This document shows, in pieces, positions 42,147 to 52,858 of a stretch of DNA of 64,000 nucleotides; the first letter of the stretch is position 1, and each line of letters starts with the position of its first letter. Source of the DNA: Pestalotiopsis fici W106-1 (taxonomy: Eukaryota; Ascomycota; Sordariomycetes; Amphisphaeriales; Sporocadaceae). The position numbers and the translations under genes were made by a program. Where the stretch lies: NCBI RefSeq assembly GCF_000516985.1, contig NW_006917094.1, positions 124,001 to 188,000 on the forward strand, in the 5' to 3' direction. The notes under the pieces were generated by a model. The model was given only the letters and a program-made list of their open reading frames with translations, was not told the DNA's origin and did no database searches.

Positions 42147-43377
42147 ATGGCTGTGGATACAGAGACCTTTTTGCATCTGTCGCGGCCTCTGGCGCCGACT
42201 GTCAACCTCCAGAGCAGCATTGCCCCGCTCTCCGTCAACATCCAGCCTCAGGTACGTCCAAGGCAACCCTTTCTCAAGTCAGCTCTGGAACTCGATTTCT
42301 GTTTCCTACATGTCCTTGGAGCAAGATAAAAAGGCCTCAGCAAACTTGACTAGCTGCAAACTCGCCATTCGACCGTTCTTGCGTCCATGCTAACACTACC
42401 GTTAGGCTATTCTCTCCATTCTTGACCATGCCGTCCGTCGCGACCCCCCAGCTACTCCTACCACGTCGTCCCGCGTCATTGGAGCCTTGATAGGTTCGCG
42501 CAACGAAGACGGCAGCGAGGTCTCGGTTTCGTCGACCTTTGCCATCCCCCATACCGAGAATGAGGACCAGGTCGAGGTGGACGTCGAGTACCAGAAGAAC
42601 ATGCTCAACCTGCACCTAAAGGCATCGCCGCGCGAGTCGCTGCTCGGATGGTACACCACATCGCACGAACTTAACAGCTTCAGTGCTTTGATCCAGAACT
42701 TTTTCGCCAGCCCCGAGACCGGCACCTACCCCCACCCCGCTGTTCACCTGACTGTCTCGACAGACCCTGGCGCCGACGTCCAGCTTAAGTCATACATTTC
42801 TGCGCCCGTTGCTGTGAACGCCGAGCGCGCTGCTGAGAGCTGCTTCTTCATCCAAGTTCCCCACAAGGTCACCTACAACGATGCCGAGCGATCAGCTCTT
42901 GAGCTCATCTCGTCCGCCAAGGACAACGAGTCCCGAACTGCTTCTCTTCCCTCCGATGTTGAGGGCCTCGCCCGCTCTCTCGAATCAAGCGTCGACCTTC
43001 TTGAGCGCGTTTCGGGCTGGATTAGTGAGATTCTCGACGAGGAACGCGAGCCGAACAATGCGCTGGGCCAGTACCTAATGTCGGCGTTGTCGCTTGCTCC
43101 CAAGGTTGATGCCGCCAGCATCGAGCACGACTTTAACAACCACATTCAGGATGTCCTCATGGTATCATACTTGGCAAACAGCATCCGCACTCAGATCGAC
43201 CTGAGCCAGCGACTTGCAACCGCCATCATCAGCGATGAGAAGGTCGACAAGGAGGATGGAAAGGAGAAGGGCGAGCGCGGTGACAAGAGAAGCCGTGGTG
43301 GCCGTGGTGGCCGTGGCGGTGGCCGCGGTGGCAGGGAACAACGCGAGCCCAGGGAGCCACGAGAGCCCGCTGAATGA
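42147..43377 (+). CDS. Translation initiation factor eIF3 subunit F
   Basis: Exons 42147-42251 and 42406-43377 (phase 0, CTAAC branch) give 358 residues. The MPN domain starts near residue 24, with [52 protein letters not shown] and PAVHLTVS. The zinc-binding JAMM residues are degenerate (SHEL in place of a full HxH metal site), as expected for a non-catalytic subunit. The second half is helical, with [18 protein letters not shown] and [20 protein letters not shown]. The last about 45 residues are an RGG-rich tail ([16 protein letters not shown]) that likely binds RNA. It works in the 43S preinitiation complex. Length is standard for fungi. Confidence 0.95.
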
Positions 43378-44374
43378 GTTGGGCAATAGCGGCTTTACTT
43401 TCAACGCATCCCAACAAGTGCCACCTGTCTGCGCTACGGCCTGGACAGGCGAACATCCTCGAAGCTTACGATAAATGCTTCATTTGAACATCACGACTCA
43501 GACGCAATCATTTACCCGATTGCATCCAGCTACGTCACGATCAATTTTGCATGGCGAGGAGCTAGGGTACCAAAAAACCATGCGATATTGACACGTGGAA
43601 TATACTAGGCGTTTTTGCCAGAAAGGCTCTGGCACTAGAGATAACTGAATTTAGAAGGTTAAAAGCATCCAGCATCTTTCTTGTGACATTGGATAGGCTC
43701 AGTCCACCTTGTATTGTGCTCAGAGATGATGCAAAAGTCGGAATCGGACAAGGCGCAGATATGCGTGTACATTCAGTGTAACCGAGATGAAGTGTTGTAT
43801 TTTGCGAGCCCAAGTCGTCAATCCAGATCCTGGAAACTCACATCTCTCCTGTTTGACTCGACATCTCGTAACTATATGAATGTGATTCAATGGAAGGGAA
43901 GCGGTACAGAGTTGAGTGCGCCTGCAATGTTGGTAGGCTGGATCCTTCAAAATAAATAGTAGCCCTGTTGCCAAGACTCACAATCCATTATACATAAGTT
44001 CTTGTTACGATTTTACCACATTTCTTCATGATGCGATCATAAATACGCAATGCCCAACTGGAATGAAGTGGAACAAAAATTTGACAATATGGCCGGGTGA
44101 GAAAGAGACTTATGATATGAGCTCTGAAAAGCACAATCTCATCAATAGTGTGGTTTTACATGCCACAGAACGTAGGGATGCTTGGAACTAGAATCATTCA
44201 CTATACCCCCCCTAAACACATCACATGCAAAGCTCTTGCAAATAGATCACGGGCTTCGTAAGAGACTACAGGCTTGAGGGAACAAAGTTGTGTCGAAGTA
44301 TATTAATTCTCTGCCAAGGTCTGCACCAAATCTACCAAATCCTAAATCTCAGAAACACATTCCCATGATGAAAA
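43378..44374. other. Convergent 3' flanks
   Basis: 1.0 kb between eIF3f and cupin 3' ends. Only short random frames. Confidence 0.5.
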
Positions 44375-45200
44375 TTATGCGAGCCACTGATCATGAAGCT
44401 CCCTGTGGTGGCCGGTGCCTTCAACGAGAGCCTTGTTCGGCTCAGAACCCAGGACAACGGCGAGAACTCTGACCCACTCGTTGGTGTGGTTGGACAGACT
44501 GAAATTGTATGTTAGTCATGATCGAAGCGTTTGATATACCATTCATGGCAAGTTAGAAGCAAGAAACTTACGCGTGAACAGGGCCACGCTGATAGATGAT
44601 GTCGCCGGGGTTTGCTACGGTCTCGACGGGAGATCCGCAGGTGGCTTTCCCGTCCTTGATCTGATACGATTTGGACTCAGGAGTCATGAGGCTTAGCTTG
44701 CCCGAGATGACAACGAGGTAATCTGTCGATGTGGTGCGATGCTGTTTCATACATGTCAGTTTGTTTTCTTTTCGCCTGGCTCGGCTCAGTGAGCATGAAG
44801 CCTGATCTTGGTGCAAGATGAGAACATACCAGAGCACCCTCGTAGTTAGGGGCAATATCAAGGTAGTACATGTGCACACCACCAGGAAGGACGATACCAA
44901 TGCCGGGAACTTCATCCAGGGGAATCTCGCCACTGATGATGATATTAACACCTATAGGACAAGATATGTGATTTCTTTAACAACTTACTGCCCATCGTTG
45001 CTGGTCGGAACCTGTTTCTCAGTACCCACGACGGCGCGAACGAAAAAGCCATCAAATAAGGGCTGGGGTGCAAGACTATCGACCCTGACTTCGACGCCGG
45101 GTTCGACAGTATCATCTCCAGCGTGCTGGGATGGAATATCCAAGTTGGAGGCAGTGATTCTGCGGGGAGCAGTCAGGTTGTAAGACGGGAGCAGAGACAT
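44375..45200 (-). CDS. Cupin-domain protein
   Basis: Four exons (45200-44989, 44932-44830, 44741-44572, 44498-44375) join in phase to 202 residues. One beta-barrel cupin domain spans about 75-180. Its first motif region reads YEGALHRTTSTDYLVVISGKLSL, with metal-ligand-like His and the G-x-L turn. The second region is PGDIIYQRGPVHALSNHTNEWVRVLAVV, with GD and His. The N-terminal 70 residues are Pro/Val-rich. The enzyme activity is unknown. The family includes fungal cupins linked to secondary metabolism as well as general metal enzymes. No signal peptide. The second exon start uses a CATCATCAG acceptor, chosen because it alone keeps the frame. A TATA box lies about 135 bases upstream. Confidence 0.78.
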
Positions 45201-47076
45201 GGTGACTGGGATTTATGATTTCGTGGTGGGTATTCAGATGAAAGTCGAATCTGCGTAGTGAAGTCTGAGAATTGAGTATGGTTGAATGATGTGAGGCTTT
45301 TGGATACAGCGTTCGAGGGGAATTGGCCATGATTTATATGCTTCGTAATAGCTATATCTTGAGCATCAGTGCAGCTGTTGATTATGAGATGCGTCGCAAA
45401 GTCCCTGACAAAGTGTCAGCGGCCGAGTATACGTTGGTAAGAATGGATCAATCCAGGAGCAGGGATTATAACAAGCGTTGAAAATTGCATAGAGTACTTC
45501 TTGTGTCCTTGCATCGCCCAAGCCATGCCTAAATTATACCAATGGCAGTCTATGGTGCATGGGCGGGCTTTCAGCATGTTAGTCTGATTCTTCTCACATA
45601 AGCAAAAAATGCCATGTCGTGCCGCTCCTCTTTCGCCGAATGGATCGGCTCGCGCAAGGCATCGATCTTCAAATTTACGATATTTCATATCTTTCCTAGT
45701 ACGGAATCCCCAATGTCAAACCAACCTGGCTGGTTCTTGTTGCTGGTAGCAAATCTTCCAGAAGGACAGCATCTCTTGATACGTATGTAGCGCTCTGATT
45801 AAATTCTCATGTTCGACGATAGAGCGGTTCATTGAGGTTACCAATAGTTCTGTTCTCTCCTCAAAGTGCACAATTGCATGGCATTCGCGACTCCTTACAA
45901 ACAACATGTGTAGGATTTAATTACTGTATGAAAGAAAGAAAAAATAGCTTATAAATCGCATAGCATCACCAAGTTGATGCTAACATGAAATGTATGGCAG
46001 GATTTCGCAGCTCGCAGGGGTTTTCATTTCAATGCGGAGACCCTTACGGATATTCCTGGTTCTTGATGAAGATCCATGTTATGATTTGACTGCCCTGTCC
46101 AAGTGGACCTGATGGGCTATGATAATCCATGAGAGTCCTTAGGTAGCTTACATTATATAATCACACGGGTGATATTTCCGCCATCTGGCAAGGCACGCTT
46201 CTGTTGACCAAGGACTTCTGCTGACAATTGGCTTGTCCATATACAAGTGCAATTCATGACGAATCGTGTGCCCAGTATGTAGTTTGTTAATGTCAGCTTT
46301 CTTCATCTTCATCCTCTTTTTTCCCTTCTTTTCATTTCTTCTTGTTTCGCCTAGATAACGGCATGCAGGCTTCTAGCAGGTTTAATTCTTGCATCGTAGC
46401 GAAATATCTTTGAAGTCAAGCTTCAAGTTATATCGAAACCTTCTCTTTAAGATTTCAACATTGCTGGAGTTGAAGCATATTGTATGGTGCTTCAGCGCTC
46501 TGATTAACTACCTACCTAACCTCCCGTAGTGCTGCTACATATAGCATGATCATCTTATTTAGCTTGAAGCACTATAAATCTACGCTAAAAATGGATACTT
46601 CATATGCACTAGAAGGACTATCCATATCCATCTAACTGCGACTATTGCGTGAAGGAAATAAATTTCGCAGAGGGCGAGCAAACCTATACCTTTCCACCAT
46701 GATGTGTTCCGAGTCAACAAGCGCCTTTCAGAAAGCTCAGTTCTCCGCTCTCGGCCCAGATTCCAGTTCCTGACGAAAAACATGGAGTAACTGAAGCCAA
46801 ACGGAGGTGGATGCGATTTTATGTAGGTAAGCGGGGTTCGGGGCCGAGTGCGTGCAACAATGAAGGCAGTTGACAGCTTCAGTAATCTTCCTTGGTGCTG
46901 TTTTGGACAGTTGTTAAAAACGTGAAAGTGATGCCAGACTTTGGCATCGAACCACCGTTCATTTCAATTTGGTTCATCATAAGCGGCGACGGACTTGGTA
47001 CCTAGTTTTACTACACCCTGAATTTGAATGCTGAGCACCATAAAAAAATACAGGAAGTCAGAACAGACTCGAAATC
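45201..47076. other. 1.9-kb gene-poor divergent region
   Basis: 5' flanks of the cupin (minus) and orphan (plus) genes. Minus frames at 45416-45688 and 45716-45907 have some polar-helical look but no splice-linked model or domain. Nothing else supported. Confidence 0.45.
45333..45338 (-). promoter_or_regulatory. TATA box of the cupin gene
   Basis: TATAAA on the minus strand, about 135 bases before the ATG at 45200. Confidence 0.4.
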
Positions 47077-47720
47077 ATGTCGTCTTCTAATTGCGGTAAG
47101 AAGAGCAGTACACAAAGAGAAACGTCCGCAAGACATGAAGTCCACATCCCTAATTGATGGCACGTAGACCAACGCAAAGGGGGAACGAGCATCTTGATCA
47201 AGCGCAAATCCAATCAGGGGAGCTCAAGTGCATCCAAAGCATCGCCTACAAGCATTGCATCAAGCTCTACAACCAGCGAGGTACCGAGACCCTTCCGATA
47301 CCAATCTCCTACCGGAAGCTCGGGCGCCAATTCGACCAAATCAGTCTTCCCTGCTTCTGCACCTCAGAGTGAGTATGGCGAACCCGACTGCTCCAGAGGC
47401 TATGAAAGTATCGAAAGGAATTCGGGACACTCCCATGAATCTTCTACGCATCATCGGGTGTCGATAACCCACAAAGACATCGGATTTGACCAGTCTTACT
47501 GGAACGTCGATATGCCCTCAGCCATGAAGGGGTGAGAATGTTTCCGTGCCTCAGCCAGCATCATGCACTAACGAATGGCGACAGGAATCTTCCGGAATCG
47601 AGCAGCGGTAGTCACAGTTACGATGACGATATCGAACTCGACAGCAACCCTCACCTACCTCATCTCCAGCAGTATCATGGAAGTACCGATTATGGAAAGA
47701 AAGAAACACAAAGCAAATAG
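47077..47720 (+). CDS. Orphan Ser-rich small protein (172 aa)
   Basis: Three exons (47077-47095, 47168-47531, 47585-47720) close in phase through GTAAGA and GTGAGA donors. The second intron has a CTAAC branch 14 bases before its acceptor. The product starts MSSSNCDQRKGGTSILIKRK, then a Ser/Thr-rich disordered middle with a PFRYQSP segment. It ends with an acidic DDDIELD and His/Leu-rich HLPHLQQYHG tail. The most ordered-looking motif is KDIGFDQSYWNVDMP near residue 115. No signal peptide, membrane segment or known domain. It runs convergent to the CFEM receptor gene. The consistent splicing supports a real gene. The function is unknown. Confidence 0.55.
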
Positions 47721-48167
47721 GCCGGGACAACCATCATTATGTAAGACCGTCAAGTGTATGCACCTCTTTTCCCGGGGATATTCATTGAATCCGAGTGCTT
47801 GGGTCGAAGGTGTGGCGGCTATGCAGTCAGCTTAGCGGTGATCCTGATCTAAGCATTATGTGCCGAGATCTAGCTAATTGCAGAGATTATATGTTCTGAA
47901 TAATATGGCCCTAGCTTTCCATGACTCGAGGGTAACATCGATAGATAACACAAAAAAAGAGCCAATAATTATGTTTCTCTACATTGCAAACATGAGACTA
48001 GGTTAGAGTTGTTGCGTTTGATTACTACGAGACATGATGACGATGGAAATGCTCAGGTGGCAAACATCAATTGGTTTTGGCTAAGCCTGTGCAGCCTACT
48101 AGTCTCGGTGTGTGGCATTCCTCCTTTTTTTCCCCCCCCCCCTTATTTCTTGTGTTCCAACAGCACT
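47721..48167. other. Convergent 3' flanks
   Basis: Between the orphan gene and the CFEM receptor 3' end; a T run followed by a C run at about 48125-48142. No gene. Confidence 0.45.
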
Positions 48168-49729
48168 TTAGGTCTTTCCTTCAAACGTCGCAATCTCTAC
48201 TGTTGTCGACTTGGGGCCGGTCTCGGCAATGGGCAACACGTACTTGCGTTCGTGGCTATTGCGAGAACCACTGGATGCGGATTGGGGTCCTTTCGTCTTA
48301 GAGGCGAAAAAAGAGCCAATCCGAGCATATACAGGCTTCAGCAAGCTATGGAAGTTTGGGAGACATGCACAAATAATGCCGACGTAGAGCTCTAGTCCCG
48401 ACCAGATGCCGACATCCACAAAGTCCGCTGGAAAGGAATGGACGGGTTAGTGAATTATGGAAGTGGGAAGGGGCGTAAATTGGTGTATCATGACACAGTA
48501 TAGGCCATGTTGATCATGGGGAACAAAATGTACGCACCTGTCGGGTTCCGTGACAAAGTGAAACGGGTAATAGTCTTCAATCTATAGAGGCTGACTATAA
48601 CGACACTAGATTCGCCCCATTCAAATTAGCTTCGTTTTCCATGGCTCCCACTAGACTTGCAAAAGTATACTCACAAAATTCCAAAGGTGAACATGACACC
48701 CGAGAGGAGCTTTTTTCGCAATGAAAACTTGAGTTTCATGATAAATGGCAGTGGGATCAGCATGACCCATATGTCAATGGCGATAACGACCAAGGCACCG
48801 GCCCAGAATATTCCATTGGTACTGATGCAGTGCCCTTCGTGCTCACCATCCCACGAAGTCCAAAAGTAACTGATCGGGGTACATCCAAAGAGGATGGCTA
48901 GATCAAAGGCGATACAACAAGCAATTATCGTGATGAAGGTATAGCGGATCAAACGCTTGGCCAAAGGGTCGCGGCCAAAGATGCGCTGGTAGAACAGTAA
49001 GATCGATAATCGGACGAGGTCGCGGCTCGTGATGTAGAGCACGAAAAGTGCGTACATTGCCTTGAGGTTGTATGTTATGTCATGGAAATTTACAGCCCAG
49101 ATGTCGGTGCCTAAGCCATGTGACTTTACTGAGTCTGATGTTAGCGAATCTGTATTAGTGAATGGAAATATGCGATATTGAAAGAAAAAGAAGAAGAAAA
49201 AAAAAGGTTCTGTACAAGACCAGCCCAGTGCAGAGAACGCAATGCAGCCCATCTACGGGGATAGTCAGCTAGGTGCCCATTTCATTAAAGAAGCTGGTAG
49301 GAAAAGGTCAACGAACAAAAGACAGTGTAATTATGAAATCGTCCCACCACACGGGAAGCTTGGCTTGAATTCTTGCTGCTATGCGCAAGCCGAGGGAAAT
49401 TGCCGAGAGAGTGATGAAGACGATGCCCGGAGTGATATAGGAGTGATCCACGTGCGGAGCGATACCACATGATGTACTTGTCAGGTTTTTGGTAAAAAGG
49501 CCTTCTCGAACAGTACAGCTCTCGGTGATGCAAGCGGTTGCTTTATTGTTGAGCTCTTCATCATGGCATACACATGTCGAGTTCGTAATGGCACAGGTAG
49601 ATTCGTATATTGCCGTAACAAGGCAAGCTGTCTGCAGAAAATGTTAGAGCGCCATTGGAATCAAGTGAGTGATTGACCACATACGGCGCATTTCGGTAGA
49701 GCTGCTGCCAGGGCAGCAAGGTCCGACAT
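48168..49729 (-). CDS. CFEM-domain Pth11-like seven-helix receptor
   Basis: Six exons (49729-49685, 49631-49317, 49252-49216, 49134-48675, 48605-48538, 48427-48168) all close in phase to 394 residues. Residues 14-70 hold eight cysteines in CFEM order (14, 18, 28, 35, 37, 49, 54, 70), starting PKCATAC. Seven hydrophobic helices follow: about 78-103, 108-133, 150-180, 187-215, 225-250, 265-290 and 312-335. Typical Pth11-type landmarks are WWDDFIITLSF, HGLGTDIW, RLSILLFYQRIF, FGCTPISYFW and ARIGSFF. The C-terminal tail is Ser/Lys-rich and cytoplasmic. Pth11-like receptors sense surfaces and hosts in pathogenic fungi. No signal peptide precedes the CFEM part, so a missed first exon is possible. 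The third intron donor (GTTCGT) is weak. Confidence 0.88.
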
Positions 49730-50151
49730 CTTGATTGAACAGTAGACTAATACTAAGATATTCAGGTCACGCGTGAGTATTACTTTGGAAATCTACCCAA
49801 CCTACTCAGGCATGTCTATATAATCAATGCCATTGTCGGTCTTGTCCCGTGTGATCACACTTCAGCTACGGCGTAAGTGCCCGATATTCATTCTTACACC
49901 CATCTTCCCCAGGAGCTGATGTGTGGCATCCATCGCGGGGGATCTGGGGCGTTTTTGGTGAGGCTGAACCTGTCTCCCGTCTTTGGATGTAACGCCGTTG
50001 CAGTGAGGTTTATTCGACATTGGCCCAAGTGGAACCCTTGCGAGGCACATACAGGCAATGACAGGCATGGTTGACCTATAGAGACAGGGCGCCTACGGGC
50101 GGGGTGCATGAAATTATTGGCTCAGCGCAGTGTTACCCATGTCACTATTGA
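49730..50151. other. Divergent spacer between CFEM receptor and DUF3433-like remnant
   Basis: No gene is supported. It may hold a missed signal-peptide exon of the receptor and the lost 5' part of the DUF3433-like gene. Confidence 0.4.
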
Positions 50152-51657
50152 GGGACACCATCTGAAAGTCTGCTGTGTGGCACCAGTGGATCAACAGATT
50201 GCTATGACGGGCCTTGCATAGATCGGATCCCGGATTACAGGCCAGCCCCCTTGCATTATTGGTACAATGCGTCTATTCTTGTTGTCATCACTATTTTTCT
50301 TTGCCTCATTGCTGTAGCTGTCGGGGTCTTGCCTGATGAGAAAAACACATTTGCCCCATTCATTCAGGTTGACTCTAGAGCCATTAGGTACATCCAGTAC
50401 AATAACCAAGGCGAGGATCCTGGAACCAGCTCCGATGCCCTGAATGGCACCGATAATGCAAGCCCATCTTTTACCAACAACAAAGCTAGAATCCGGAATA
50501 CGCCAAACGCCGCTGAATTATTACCTGCTGGTGAAACTAGATACATCACTTTTCACCAGACCAATGGTGGCGATCTCCCGCAGCGAGATGTGGAATGCAC
50601 TGCCACTTACTATATCGGCGGTGATTCTGCTAACGCACATCCCATAACCACCCCAAGCCCCTTAACCAGCAGCATCTATGAGTACGTGGAGGTCACTCTA
50701 TCTTGGGTGACGCCACATTGTGCTGAGTGAGAGGCTGATGATCCACAATACGTCAACATAGGCTCCAACACAATCACGATAATGCCGCCTGTTGGCACAA
50801 CGAACAATGTGGCACCTACCACGCAGCTTACCTCAGATATAAACAACGATGGTCCCTTGCCAACTGCAAGAACGACATCGATACTGTCTACCGCTAAGTC
50901 GACAGCAAAATCAACAAACGGCGATCAGGCACCGGCGCATGTGGCTCGTGAACGTACAGCCAAAAGTATGAGCCAACTCTTCGAACCCTCACATTCGTTT
51001 ATCTTGACAATATACGGCAAGATACTTGTACTCTGCTTTCTCTCCGGAGTCCTGGCCCTGGTCGTGGCCTATTATCGGAATAGAGCCGAAAATGGCTTCG
51101 AGTACTTTATGGATAGCGAGAGCCTTGGCGTCCGGCTTCTGTTTTCATGCATCGGTGTGATATTGACACTTTTATGGGCGTCAGTCTTCCAGTGTAAGTC
51201 ATCCAAAAATTCCCTTTCAAGATACCAAGGTATAGAATGGTATTGCTAACTTTTTACTCTCAAAAAGGGTGTCGCTTGGGTCAGCCCTTTCAAAGTAGCC
51301 TGGAAGGGCAACTTCCACCCGGACAAGGCCCTGGAGCTGAGTTCGCCGACGAACCCATTTATTGGTCTATACCGTGTTATCTCAGGCAGTCATCCAGACC
51401 CATATCTCGGTATCGTGTCCCTTCTGGCGATATTAGCACATGCGCTACCCGCAGCTCTGGTTAATGTCCGTTATCGGATAATCACGACCTATTTAGCGCG
51501 TGCGGTATGTCTTTGGTTCGCTGTTGCTGTATTGGCTGGGATGATTTGCGCTATTCTGGGATCCTTTTACGTCGATTTCCCATATATGCCCATGGAACCA
51601 AGTACCATAGTCGGCGCCATGTATTATGCAACGACAGACAGAACGGCAGATAAATAA
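50152..51657 (+). pseudogene. Decayed DUF3433-like membrane protein gene
   Basis: One reading frame runs from 50152 with a membrane helix (ILVVITIFLCLIAVAVGVL) and meets an in-frame TGA at 50728. It continues in the same frame through a Thr/Ser-rich linker and two helices (residue run ILVLCFLSGVLALVV) to FQ at about 51192. A GTAAGT...AAAAAG intron follows, but the exon ends CAG-T before GTAAGT, one base too many. The homologous part GVAWVSPFKVAWKG, then SPTNPFIGLYRVI, therefore lies out of frame by one. These segments match the layout of fungal DUF3433 proteins, which are usually far longer with two such domains. Here the end is truncated at 51657 and no ATG is found. Two separate lesions plus truncation make a pseudogene likely. 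Confidence 0.6.
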
Positions 51658-52180
51658 ATTTCAGATTAGATAAGAATGAAGTAAGAACTTTAAGATAGAC
51701 TGCTCGCAGTGTATTCAAACCTCCAGGGTTGTGCTTTGCTACGAACGAATGACTACCTAGGTAGTATTTCCCAATGGGTGGAGGAGATTAAGTCGTCGCT
51801 GATTTCTGCTCATTTCACTGAACAGGAACATTGGGTGAATGTAGACCTCTATATCGCAGAATCGACTAGCATAGACAATGGCGGTACCACGGCCGGTACG
51901 TCTCACATGACGGGACATTGAACTTATATATATACACCTATATAAAAGGATACTTATTCGTAACAAAATGGTTTCCAGAACTAATTATACATAATACATA
52001 CAGGGGACCAGCCCTTCATCCGCCCTGGGGAACTGCATAACACCCTCATTGCCAATTTGGAAACTGCCATGTGTCGCCCCACAAGGGGACTCAGAAGAGA
52101 CAAAAAGTCATGGGTGCTCCTAAAGGACGAGAAACCCAGGAGAGAACAAATGAGCAGTCACGGTGGCAGGCCGTGGCCAC
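51658..52180. other. Convergent 3' flanks
   Basis: Between the DUF3433-like remnant and the four-helix gene. Contains another CTACCTAGGTAG palindrome near 51752-51763. No gene. Confidence 0.45.
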
Positions 52181-52858
52181 TTATTGGAGCGGCTCTGCAT
52201 AAGCAACCGGCGAGGAGCAAATCTGAGATGAAATGTCTGTAGCTTCAATATTATCCTTCGCGGTGGCGGTCTTTTCCAATGGATCTTTATGTTTCTCCAA
52301 AATAAATGACTGCATGGCAAGACAAACAGAGCCAATCATAGCATTAGCCACGGATATAATATTGGCTGGTAGACACATCTCAGTGCCCGAACATGTATCT
52401 GTGAAACCAAACTGTTTTTATAAGCTTCCAAATGCGATAATGATGGGTAGTTCAAAGTTCATGGAGTGACCCCGAAGATTTTATAGAGAGGGCGCGTACT
52501 TACTGAGCCTGACGCTATAAATATAGCAATTGAACAAAATTCCAAGAAAATTGGCATGAATCGTTCCGAGAGCGTTTGTTCATAATTGGTCCAAAGGCGT
52601 TGTAGACCGTAAAAAGAAATTCCAAATCCATAGACTGAATCAAAATATCCGAGTACCTTTGTTGGTATGCCCCGGGCATCTTCCTTCGTCATGATGACTA
52701 TCATCAAGACCACCTTGGCCGCGCAGGAACATAGCTGCGAAACAAAAAGATAACTTAATGTTAGATCGGCCTCGAAGTATAAGTGAATGAGTGAGGGGTC
52801 AAATACTAACTAACGTAAGACGAAGAGCGTATATAAAACGCTTAAGCAATAGTGCCAT
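52181..52858 (-). CDS. Small four-helix membrane protein, unknown (169 aa)
   Basis: Three exons (52858-52811, 52734-52504, 52411-52181), all phase 0, join to 169 residues through GTTAGT and GTAAGT donors. Four hydrophobic segments are visible: about 8-34 (LRLTLLCSCAAKVVLMIVIM), 45-60, 74-93 (FMPIFLEFCSIAIFIASGS) and 108-130 (ANIISVANAMIGSVCLAM). A short loop with two cysteines comes before helix 4 (DTCSGTEMC). The C-terminal tail of about 37 residues is polar. The layout is like MARVEL-type four-helix proteins, but no family signature is certain. No partner is evident nearby apart from the decayed membrane gene, which runs convergently. Consistent splicing across three exons supports a real gene. 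Confidence 0.6.

Noticed and set aside
50727..50761. Intron that would skip the TGA in the DUF3433-like gene
   Set aside because: Only 35 bases long, shorter than normal, and it moves the downstream frame into one with an early stop.
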